Shown here: piece after piece, positions 1 through 8,000 of the stretch
Position numbering within the stretch: the first letter of the stretch is position 1
Layout: every line of letters begins with the position of its first letter
DNA from: JAKFDK01 sp036676195
GTDB taxonomy: Bacteria; Bacillota; Sulfobacillia; Symbiobacteriales; ZC4RG38
Assembly (NCBI GenBank): GCA_036676195.1
Contig: JAKFDK010000142.1
Location: forward strand, 1 to 9,935
Length of the DNA: 9,935 bases
Direction: 5' to 3'
Position numbers and translations under genes: made by a program
Notes under the pieces: model-generated
The model's database searches: none
What the model was told of the DNA's origin: nothing
The model's input: the letters and a program-made list of their open reading frames with translations, nothing else

Positions 1-1
1 A

Positions 2-3000
2 CCGGGGATGGATCGCGCGGTGGGCATGTTCGTGCGGATCGACCCGATAATCTCGACGTGGACCGACGTCACCGAACTCACCGACCTCGGCGCTCTGGTC
101 GCCAATCAGGTGGCCGCCGCGATGGACGGACCTGTTGCCACCGGGTGGGCACCGGCCAACACGTGGGAAGCAGTGGTCATGGTTCGGCTGGAGGGGGCCA
201 CGGGCAGCCTGTGGGCTGATGGCATCCAGGTTGAGCCAGCCACGGATGCCAGCCGTGCATTTTCCCCTGAGTCGTGGGTGCGCACACAGTCCTTCTACCG
301 CGTGATTGCCCGGAAGGGGCCTTTATATGGCAGCCCGAGCTCTGCGGTATCCCTGACTCCTGCAGGGATCCCGCAACAGATCGCCGATGAGAGTGCAGAC
401 ATGACCCCTGACGCCAGGTTCGCATCCGTCAACCTGCTCACTGAAAACCAATCGGATGCCGAGAACGATACGACCGGGTTTTACCCGTTGGGGGCCACGC
501 TGGGCAAAGACATGGCCGAGGCGTGGTCAGGAGCCAACTCCCTGCGGGTCACCACCCAGGGGGGAGCCACCGGCCAGGGATTCTATGTGTGGACAGCCAC
601 AACCCCCGGTAGCACATATACATTTTCGGTTTACCTGAAAGGAACCGGACAGGTACGTTTGCGTGTGTCGGCCGGCGGCAACGGCAGACAGGTAGCAACC
701 GGCCCCACCATTACGCTGACCAGCCGGTGGACCCGGTATGCGATCACCGCCACGGCGGACGAAGGTACTGCTTACACGAACTTTATCGTTGACACGCCTT
801 CAGCCCAGGCGATCACCTTCTATGCCGACGGCCTGCAGGCAGAACATACGGCTCAGGTGACGCTCAATGAGCAAAGAGCCCAGCCAGGCAACCTGTTGAC
901 TGAAACCCAGGCGGAGGTGGAGGCAGGCACAGCGGGGTTCAACGCCTACCATGGTGCGACCCTGGCGCGGGACCCCACCACGGCACAGTCTGGTGTGGCC
1001 TCCCTGCGCGTGACGGCTCCCGGGGTGGCAGCCCATGAAGGGTTTTATGTTGCACCGGCCACCACCGCTGTGACTCCGTACACCTTTAGCGTTTTCCTGA
1101 AGGGGACGGGAACGGTCCATCTGCGGGTGAGCGGAGGGGGAACCGGCCAGACACTGGCCACCGGCCCTGATATCCTGCTGACGGATACGTGGACTCGGTA
1201 TGCCATTACGGCTGTCTCCCACTGGGGGACCGGCTACACGAACTTTATCGTCGAAACCCCAGTGGCCGGCGCAGCCACTTTTTACGCCGACACTCTGCGC
1301 GTCGAACAGACTGTTTTCGCCACAGCCAATATCCTTTCGGACTACCAGGCTGATGTGGAAGTGAGTGGGCCACCGAACTTTTCGTCTTTGAATGCAACGA
1401 TACAAAGGGACGAAACGACAGCCTGGCATGGAAAGGCATCCCTGCGGGTCACCACCGCCGGTGGTGCAGCAGGCCAGGGTTTCTATGTGCCGCCGGCCAC
1501 CATACCTGGAAGGCCCTATGCCTTTTCGGTATACCTGAAGGGTTCCGGTACGGTCCGCCTGCGTGTCAGTGCCGGGGGCACCGGAAGGTGGTTAAGCACT
1601 GGACCGGACATTGCATTGACCGATACATGGACTCGCTATGGGATCGTGGGCGTTGCGGATGCTGGTGCCACTTTCACCAATTTTATTGTCGATACACCGT
1701 CAGCCCAGAGCGTGACCTTCTTTGCGGATGGACTGCTGGTTCAGGAAGCGGTGACAGCATCGAACAATCTGCTGACGGAAAATCAGTTCGGCGTGGAAAC
1801 CGATACAACCGGGTTCACCGCATCTGGCTCTGCCGTTCTGACCCGGGATTCAACAGTCGCCTGGCAAGGGAATTCCGCTCTGAAGGTGGTCACAGCCGGC
1901 GGAGCGGACCGTGAAGGTACCTTTGTCGATGCCAAAACCGGTGCACATACTTCCTACACCTTTTCCGTTTACCTGAAGGGTACGGGGACTCTGCGGCTAC
2001 GGGTGACCGGTGCCGGAGCGGGAACGGAACTGGCCAGGGGACCGAACATCACCCTGACCGATACCTGGACCCGCCACGCCATCACCGCCACGGCGCAGCC
2101 GGGAACCACTGCGACCCATTTCATCGTCGAGACGCCGTCGGCCCAGTCGATCACCTTCTATGCCGACGGGTTGCAGGTGGTACAGAATCATGGGCCTGCA
2201 CCGTGGACCCTGGGTGGCACCGGCAGCTACCGTACTTCGTGTTCCAGCGCTAACGTGCTCTCCGAAAACCAGTCGAGCGCCGAAACAGACACCAGCGGCT
2301 TCCAGACGTTGAGCAGCTGGAACATCAATTCCGGCGCCATCCTCTCCCGGGTCAGTGATGCCTGGCATGGCTCGCATGCCTTACAGGTGACCACGGACGG
2401 GAGTGCTGCCAGTCAGGGAGTGGAGACTGTCCCCATTCCTGCCTATCCCAATACCGTATACACGGCCAGCGCCTGGATCAAGGCGCCGCCGGGAACGGCT
2501 CTGCGACTGCGCACCCGTGATCATACCAATACGGTGTCCGCACCGGATGTCACTGTGATTGGTGACGGTACCTGGCAGCGGTATGATACCACGTTGACTA
2601 CTGGTGCCATGGCCGTGGCTGACCTGCGGATGGCGGTGGGGATCGATGGCTCGTCAGCGGCCACTTTTTTGGTGGACGGCCTGCAAATCGAACCAGGTTC
2701 GTACGCCACCCCCTGGATCCCGGGGGGGACAAGCAGTGGCGCGGCCGCCTGTCCCACCGCCAATCTTCTTACCGCCAATCAGTCGAGCATTGAGACCGAT
2801 CTGACCGGGTTCCGAACCGCTGCCAGTTGGAATGTCAATCCAGGCGCCACACTGACGCGCGTGTCCAACAGCGCCAGGTTTGGCAACGCACTGCTGCGAG
2901 TAGAAACGAATGGGTCCACGATTTATCAGGGGGTAGAGACAGCGCCGATCCCCTTTTCAGCAAATACCGTTTATACGGCCAGCGTTTGGGTGAAAGCGCC

Positions 3001-3757
3001 ACCGGGCGCCAGCCTGCAGCTATTCCTGCGTGACCACAGCAACTTGCTGTCAGCGCCGTGGATCCCGATTACCGGCGATGGCAACTGGCACCGTTACTCC
3101 ACATCATTTGTGACCGGTGCCAGCAGCGGCGGTGATCTGCGCATGGGTGTACGTGTGAACGGCTCAGCCACCGTGACCTATGAGCTGGATGGACTGCAAA
3201 TCGAGAAAAACCGGTTCGCCACTCCCTGGATCCTGGGCGGAACCAGTCACTATTCCGCCGGGGCTGCCACAGTCAACCTGTTGTCCCGAAACCAATCCAG
3301 TATTGAAGTGGGCACGACAGGTTTTGCCACGGCGGCCTCGTGGAACATCAACCCGGGAGCCCTCATTTCTCGGGTCGTGACCGAGCAGAAGTTTGGCGGC
3401 GCCGCACTGAAGGTGGAACCCAACACGGCCTCCGCCTCCCAGGGTGTAGAAACGACGCCCATTCCACTTGCGGCCAATCAGGTGTATACCGCCAGCGCAT
3501 GGGTGAAGGCGCCGGTCGGCACGACGCTGCAATTGTTCCTTCGGGACCACTCCAATTTGGTGTCGGCTCCATACACGACGTTTACTGCCGACGGTACCTG
3601 GCAACGGTATTCGACCACGTTGACCACCGGCGCCAGTGACGGTGCGGACATGCGCATGGGCGTGCGGGTTCAAGGTACCGGCTCGGTCACGTACTATGTG
3701 GACGGGCTGCAGATCGAGCCAGGGCATTACCCCAGGCCGTGGGCCATGGGGAACTGA
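2..3757 (+). CDS. Tandem CBM-like (carbohydrate-binding) repeat surface protein, 5' partial
   Basis: The frame is open from the left edge to a TGA at 3755-3757. An ATG at 8 exists, but no ribosome site precedes it in the window, and the first residues are already the end of a domain (VRLEGATGSLWADGIQVEP, about 59-77). The true start therefore lies upstream and the signal peptide is not visible. Residue numbers count from that ATG. Residues 90-118 look like the last strands of a fibronectin type III domain. Seven modules of 146-171 residues follow, starting at residues 142, 295, 441, 587, 749, 919 and 1090. Each opens with an N-[LIV]-L-[ST]-x-x-Q motif and ends with a [AV]D-x-L-x-[VI] strand; most have a TW-[TQ]-R-[YH] or similar core strand. 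This pattern fits jelly-roll modules of the CBM_4_9 type, which bind glycans in many secreted proteins. No catalytic domain is seen. Likely role: multivalent glycan binding or adhesion outside the cell (inference). It ends 42 bases before the RCC1 gene. Confidence 0.85.
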   Translation, partial: PGMDRAVGMFVRIDPIISTWTDVTELTDLGALVANQVAAAMDGPVATGWAPANTWEAVVMVRLEGATGSLWADGIQVEPATDASRAFSPESWVRTQSFYRVIARKGPLYGSPSSAVSLTPAGIPQQIADESADMTPDARFASVNLLTENQSDAENDTTGFYPLGATLGKDMAEAWSGANSLRVTTQGGATGQGFYVWTATTPGSTYTFSVYLKGTGQVRLRVSAGGNGRQVATGPTITLTSRWTRYAITATADEGTAYTNFIVDTPSAQAITFYADGLQAEHTAQVTLNEQRAQPGNLLTETQAEVEAGTAGFNAYHGATLARDPTTAQSGVASLRVTAPGVAAHEGFYVAPATTAVTPYTFSVFLKGTGTVHLRVSGGGTGQTLATGPDILLTDTWTRYAITAVSHWGTGYTNFIVETPVAGAATFYADTLRVEQTVFATANILSDYQADVEVSGPPNFSSLNATIQRDETTAWHGKASLRVTTAGGAAGQGFYVPPATIPGRPYAFSVYLKGSGTVRLRVSAGGTGRWLSTGPDIALTDTWTRYGIVGVADAGATFTNFIVDTPSAQSVTFFADGLLVQEAVTASNNLLTENQFGVETDTTGFTASGSAVLTRDSTVAWQGNSALKVVTAGGADREGTFVDAKTGAHTSYTFSVYLKGTGTLRLRVTGAGAGTELARGPNITLTDTWTRHAITATAQPGTTATHFIVETPSAQSITFYADGLQVVQNHGPAPWTLGGTGSYRTSCSSANVLSENQSSAETDTSGFQTLSSWNINSGAILSRVSDAWHGSHALQVTTDGSAASQGVETVPIPAYPNTVYTASAWIKAPPGTALRLRTRDHTNTVSAPDVTVIGDGTWQRYDTTLTTGAMAVADLRMAVGIDGSSAATFLVDGLQIEPGSYATPWIPGGTSSGAAACPTANLLTANQSSIETDLTGFRTAASWNVNPGATLTRVSNSARFGNALLRVETNGSTIYQGVETAPIPFSANTVYTASVWVKAPPGASLQLFLRDHSNLLSAPWIPITGDGNWHRYSTSFVTGASSGGDLRMGVRVNGSATVTYELDGLQIEKNRFATPWILGGTSHYSAGAATVNLLSRNQSSIEVGTTGFATAASWNINPGALISRVVTEQKFGGAALKVEPNTASASQGVETTPIPLAANQVYTASAWVKAPVGTTLQLFLRDHSNLVSAPYTTFTADGTWQRYSTTLTTGASDGADMRMGVRVQGTGSVTYYVDGLQIEPGHYPRPWAMGN
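431..2251 (+). repeat. Type A CBM-like modules, four tandem copies
   Basis: Four in-frame modules start at 431, 890, 1328 and 1766 and encode 153, 146, 146 and 162 residues. Shared landmarks are NLLTENQ-like opening, RD before the second strand, LRVT, GFYV (the fourth copy has GTFV), YTFSVYLKGTG, LRV, GP-x-I-x-LT-x-TWTRY, NFIV-x-TPSAQ and TFYADGLQ. The third copy is looser at the start (NILSDYQ) and the second has PVAGAATFYADTL in place of the TPSAQ motif. The fourth copy ends with PWTLGGTGSY, a linker otherwise used by the type B modules, so it is the transition unit. The similarity is clear at protein level but modest at DNA level, so these are old duplications. Confidence 0.85.
2252..3754 (+). 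repeat. Type B CBM-like modules, three tandem copies
   Basis: Three in-frame modules start at 2252, 2762 and 3275 and encode 170, 171 and 160 residues. They share N-x-LS/T-x-NQSS, GF, SWN-[IV]-N, QGVET-x-PIP, VYTAS-x-W-[IV]-KAP, L-x-L-x-x-RDH-[ST]-N, DG-[TN]-W-[QH]-RY, DLRM or DMRM, and DGLQIE, and end in a PW-x-x-GGT linker (the last ends PWAMGN and stops). The type B units are more alike than the type A units. The DLRM strand and the SWN insert separate them from type A. They lie at the C-terminus, so they may form the exposed or the wall-proximal end of the fibre depending on anchoring, which is not visible. Confidence 0.85.
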
Positions 3758-3780
3758 GAGATTGCCCCGGTCGCATCAGC

Positions 3781-3788
3781 AAGGGAGG
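3781..3788 (+). promoter_or_regulatory. Ribosome binding site of the RCC1 gene
   Basis: AAGGGAGG lies 11 bases before the ATG at 3800, just after the stop of the upstream gene. It supports the ATG at 3800 as the start. The 42-base gap shows no terminator-like hairpin, so translation as part of one message with the upstream gene is plausible. Confidence 0.7.
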
Positions 3789-3799
3789 ACGCAAAGTTC

Positions 3800-4990
3800 A
3801 TGGCCTGGCTTTCATTATGTCGGTCGTGCCGGCCATCCGCTCGCCGGCGTCGGGTACACGGGCTACTGGCAGTCTTGGTCCTGGTCGTTTCCTACGCCCT
3901 GGTCACACGCCCCTCCACGGCGTATGCGGCCACCCCGATCACGGCCGTGGCGGCCGGGGGCACCTTGGCACTGGCGCTGCGGTCAGACGGGCAAGTCTGG
4001 GCCTGGGGATACAATGCGTGGGGGCAACTGGGCAACGGCGCCACGACCGACCGCACCACGCCCGGATTGGTCCCCGGGTTGAGCGACGTCACCGCCATTT
4101 CGGCCGGCGCCTTGCATGCCCTTGCCCTGAAATCGGATGGTACAGTGTGGGCCTGGGGCAACAACACCTTTGGCCAGATCGGCGATAGCACAACCACTAC
4201 CCGTCTGACCCCGGTACAGGTATCCGGGCTCTCCGGCATCACCGCCATTGATGCCGGCGACTACCACTCCCTGGCTGTCAAGTCAGACGGCACCGTCTGG
4301 ACCTGGGGTTACAACCAGAGTGGGCAGTTGGGTGACGGCACCACCACGGACCGTAAAACACCCGTCCAGGTCAGCAGTTTAAGCGGTATCACCGCCGTTT
4401 CCGGCGGCCACGACTTTTCCCTGGCCTTGAAGTCTGATGGCACCGTACGCTCGTGGGGTGCCAACAGCATGGGCCAGTTGGGCGATGGCACGACAACGCC
4501 GCGACTCACGCCGGTCCAGGTGGTCGGGGTCTACAGTATCGCCAGTATATCGGCCGGGGCGAGCCATGCCCTGGCCAGAGGACCTGATGGTGGTACTGGT
4601 ATTTGGGCATGGGGGGCCAATTTTGCCGGGCAACTCGGGGATGGCACGCGCGTGAATCGGCCCACACCCAAAATCGTCATTTTGCACCATGTTGATTTCG
4701 TTGTGGCCGGCGATCACCATTCAGCTTTCGCTTATCATAACTACGATAATTCAGAACTTTTGGCTTGGGGGCGCAATTCCTGGGGGCAGTTGAGCGATGG
4801 CACCTATGTAGATCGATTGTCTTCCGTTGACATGGGTACAACGGTATCGCATCGGAGGATCAAGGGCATGGCAGCAGGACCTGGTTACACCCTGATTGTG
4901 ACCCAGTATGACCAGGTGCTCATGGCTGGGGCCTATAACTTCAGTCCGTGGACGACCTACTCCCATTTCCAGCAACAGGCCTTTGACTAG
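3800..4990 (+). CDS. Secreted RCC1-repeat beta-propeller protein
   Basis: The protein has 396 residues. Residues 1-43 form a long signal peptide: an Arg-rich n-region (RPSARRRR), a hydrophobic core around 21-35, and a likely cleavage after AYA (41-43). Residues 47-396 are seven RCC1 units: 47-96, 97-146, 147-196, 197-246, 247-297, 298-351 and 352-396. Units 1-4 are exactly 50 residues with the signature AG-x-x-H-x-LALKSDGTVWAWG-x-N-x-x-GQLGDGT-x-x-x-R-x-TPV. Unit 6 is divergent and unit 7 has lost the GQLGDGT segment. RCC1 repeats fold into a seven-bladed propeller, in eukaryotes a Ran exchange factor; bacterial secreted forms have mostly unknown roles, so only a binding or scaffold role is suggested. 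No enzymatic motif or cell-wall anchor is seen. It lies 42 bases after the CBM-like gene and 92 bases before the Rhs gene. Two Cys (7 and 10, CRSC) sit in the n-region and would be removed with the signal peptide. Confidence 0.9.
   Translation: MAWLSLCRSCRPSARRRRVHGLLAVLVLVVSYALVTRPSTAYAATPITAVAAGGTLALALRSDGQVWAWGYNAWGQLGNGATTDRTTPGLVPGLSDVTAISAGALHALALKSDGTVWAWGNNTFGQIGDSTTTTRLTPVQVSGLSGITAIDAGDYHSLAVKSDGTVWTWGYNQSGQLGDGTTTDRKTPVQVSSLSGITAVSGGHDFSLALKSDGTVRSWGANSMGQLGDGTTTPRLTPVQVVGVYSIASISAGASHALARGPDGGTGIWAWGANFAGQLGDGTRVNRPTPKIVILHHVDFVVAGDHHSAFAYHNYDNSELLAWGRNSWGQLSDGTYVDRLSSVDMGTTVSHRRIKGMAAGPGYTLIVTQYDQVLMAGAYNFSPWTTYSHFQQQAFD
3938..4987 (+). repeat. Seven RCC1 repeats (one beta-propeller)
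   Basis: Units begin at 3938, 4088, 4238, 4388, 4538, 4691 and 4853. The first four are exactly 150 bases each, the fifth 153, the sixth 162, and the last 135 bases plus stop. The SDGTVWAWG and GQLGDGT cores recur in units 1-5 with small changes. Unit 6 retains LLAWG and WGQLSDGT. Unit 7 retains only the MAAG start and a LMAGAYN echo. Confidence 0.85.
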
Positions 4991-5068
4991 GAGCCCATTT
5001 GGGAGGCAGCTGGGTTGCGCGCAGTTGCCGTTGCGCACCTGCACGGATAGCTTATTTATCTGCTTATT

Positions 5069-5075
5069 AGGAGGT
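5069..5075 (+). promoter_or_regulatory. Ribosome binding site fixing the GTG start of the Rhs gene
   Basis: AGGAGGT, a perfect anti-Shine-Dalgarno match, lies 7 bases before the GTG at 5083. No ATG in the same frame nearby has comparable support, and translation from the GTG gives a clean signal peptide at once. The site sits in an AT-richer patch (about 5047-5070) of the 92-base gap between genes. Confidence 0.85.
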
Positions 5076-5082
5076 ATCGCTC

Positions 5083-8000
5083 GTGCCTACCCCATCCAAG
5101 CGATGGCGTCTGGTGGCCCGGCTCTTATTGCTTTGCTTACTGGCGCAGTTGCATGTGGCCTGGCCTGCTGCAGTTGCGGCGGCCAGCCCTGAAGATCAGA
5201 ATGCTCCCAAGGCGGACAGAAAAGCCCCCCCGCCGCCCGTCAGGCCGGAAATCACGGTCTCACCCCCGGCGCGGGACGGTGACTTTGTCGAAGATGTCAG
5301 CCAGCGTACCGCTTTCCGCAAAATCTTGCGCAAGGGGAATGAGTCCCGCATCATCCTTGCCATGGCGCCCATGCATTATGAGGTGGCCAAGGGGGCATGG
5401 TCGGATATCGACAACACCCTGGAGGCTGACACCGACGGATTCTCCCACCGGAACAAGGCCAACGCCTTCAGTGCGCGCTTCACCAGCAAGTCAGGTGGCA
5501 ACCAGGTACGTTTCGAGCATAATGGCCGATCGGTCACCCTGGACTTACCTGAAAAAGACATGGGCAACGCACCTGTCAGCGGAAAGGTGAAAAAGAACCA
5601 GATGCGTTACGAGGCGCCCGGAGCGCCCGTGGCAGTGGAATACGAGGTGGGCAGTGCCGGTCTGTTTGAAAACATCTGGCTGCTGCGCCGCGGCGCCCCG
5701 GCGAAATATGATTTCACCCTCCGGGTCGAGGGTGTCACGCCGGTCCGGCAGCCCAATGGCAGCGTCTGGTTTGTTAAGGATGATTCCATCACCGAACGCG
5801 CCTTCTATATTCCTGCCCCCTACGTGGAGGACGCCGCCGGTGCCCGCGGCAACGCCGAGATGGACGTCAAGCCGCTTGGTGACGGACGCTGGCAACTGCG
5901 GGCAGAGGTAGACCGGCAGTGGCTCAACGACGACACACGGGTCTGGCCCGTGCGCCTGGACCCCACTCTGTACATCGATACGGCCGGCGGCCAGTGGCTG
6001 CAAGTTGGCCCCAATTCCGTCGGCAGCGACGATCGCTTCCTCCGGCTGGGGTACGATCCGTTTACGCTGGTTCACATGCAGTTTGATTTGCGGGACTATG
6101 TTAAGGTTCCGGGGCAAATCCTCTCGAATGCCACCCTTTGGCTGGTTGTCCCCGCCAGTGTAGACAGTGGTGGCAATTTCATCTGCAACTACTGTCCTTT
6201 ATCCTTTACGATTTCGCAGGAAAAGAAGGAGTGGTTCAAGAGTACGGCGAGTTATTATCAGCCAGGCTGGCAGGGGACCACGTGGCCTGATGGCGGCGGT
6301 GAGCGTTGCAGCACGGCACCCTGCGGTCCACCCATTCAGGCCAGACTCGCTTGGGCAGACGCAACAGGATATAACAGTATATATTGGGATGGTTCGCGCA
6401 GGGCGGAGTGGGGCTTTAACGTTACCGACATGGTGCGCACATGGCTTGACGGCACGGTGCCTAATAATGGATTCTTCTTTAACGAAATAGTTCCCGGCAA
6501 CTTCAACTACCCTGCGGTTACCTTCTTTTCACCTGCCTATTATCAGTACGGGTCAAGGTTACAGCTAACCTACACTAACCTGCCGCTGCCAACGGCCGTT
6601 GGTCAGCCCGACACCACCGTTCCCACCAGCCCCAGGGTTACTGTCTCCAGCCAGGCTTCCCTGATCAAGACAGAACTCTATGTCGATGGTGTACTGGCCG
6701 GAACTGATACGACAAGGACGGCCGGCGCCCTCACTTTCAATATCGATGCCACCAAATTCCCGTACGGGGCCCACCAACTCCAAGCCCGTACTTACACCAG
6801 CGCCGGGGAGATGGTCGAATCCACCGCGGCGGTTGCCACGTTCGGTGAGGGTGGCGTCACCCCGCCCGTGAACCTGACCGTAGTCCCGCGCCCGGGTGGC
6901 GGAATGCGCCTGAACTGGGCCAAATCCACCGCCAGCAACCCTGGCCGAACGATCAGCTACACCATCCTGCGGGCAAACGACAGTGCGTTTACATCGCCCA
7001 CCACTGTCGCCACTGGTGTAAGTGCCCTGAGCTACGACGATGCGCTTGCCACTGGAACCCCCTTTTACAAGGTACAGGCTGTCACCAGCGCCGGGGTAGC
7101 GAGTGCGCTCACTCCAGCCGTGCAGTCGCTGGCCCCAATTCAGCCCTTTGGCCTCACCTATCAGAATATGGCTGGCGGTGGAATCAAGTTAAGCTGGTCG
7201 CCTTCGCCCACGGCGCATGTGGACCAGGGCGTCACCTATCAGGTGTTCAGGAATGGGACCCTGCTGGCCGGCGGGGTGAACAGCACAACCTACACGGACA
7301 CCGCCGTGACAGCAGGCACCAGTTACACCTATTCGGTGGTGGCACAGAACGGAGCCGGCCAGACCAGAGCCTCCGAATCCCTGCCTGCCATACCCAGGCA
7401 AAGCTACAGTGGACCGGAAGCGCCCACCCAGGTACAAGCTGTGGCCGGGCGGAGCCGGACCATCGGTCTGACCTGGACTCCGGCCAACGATCCAGCCACT
7501 ACCTACGAAGTCATTCGATACACCGGCAGCAACCCATGGGCTGATCCCGGTACGGGCTCCCCCCTGGCAACCGGAATCAGCACCTGGTTTTGGAATGACA
7601 CGGACGCCTCGCTGGCGGAAGGCCAACAGTACTGGTATCGTGTCCGTTCCGTCAGATCCGGCCAGGCCGGTCCATGGTCGGCTCCGGCCGGGGCGGTAGC
7701 CACCAGCGTCCGCCGGACCGGTACGGACCCGCGCCAGGCATTCGTCCAGCTACCCTTCGGTACGAACAGCGCCCGGGTAAACCTGTCCAGCGGTAACCTG
7801 GTGCTGTCCGCAGTCGATGTAAGCGTACCGGTGCCATACCTGCCGCACGTGCTGGCCCGCACCTATAACGCGCAGGACTGCGGCGCCTGCACCATCCTTG
7901 GGGTGGGCTGGCGGCTGGGCGCCGAGTGGACAGTGGCGGAGACGGCGGACGGTGCGATTGTAACGGCTGGAGAAGGAACCGAACACCGCTTTACCTGGAC

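Noticed and set aside
431..3754. CRISPR array or short tandem DNA repeats
   Set aside because: The periodicity is of about 440-510 bases and is in protein sequence with diverged DNA, not short identical repeats with spacers.
2..3757. Phage tail or tail-fibre gene
   Set aside because: CBM-like repeats also occur in phage structural proteins, but no other phage gene is present and the neighbours are host-type secreted proteins.
3800..3930. Twin-arginine signal in the RCC1 protein (RRRR)
   Set aside because: The Arg run lacks the S/T-RR-x-F-L-K pattern and the core is strongly hydrophobic, so a Sec-type signal is more likely.
4991..5082. Promoter or terminator in the gap before the Rhs gene
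   Set aside because: TTGCCG at 5025-5030 with TAGCTT 17 bases on matches the -10 box at only three positions, and the small TGCGC/GCGCA pairing has a 12-base loop and no following T-run. Too weak to call.
5083..5190. Lipoprotein signal in the Rhs protein (LLLLC at residues 14-18)
   Set aside because: The residue before Cys is Leu, not Gly/Ala/Ser, and the Cys lies inside the hydrophobic core with a normal AVAAA cleavage region further on.
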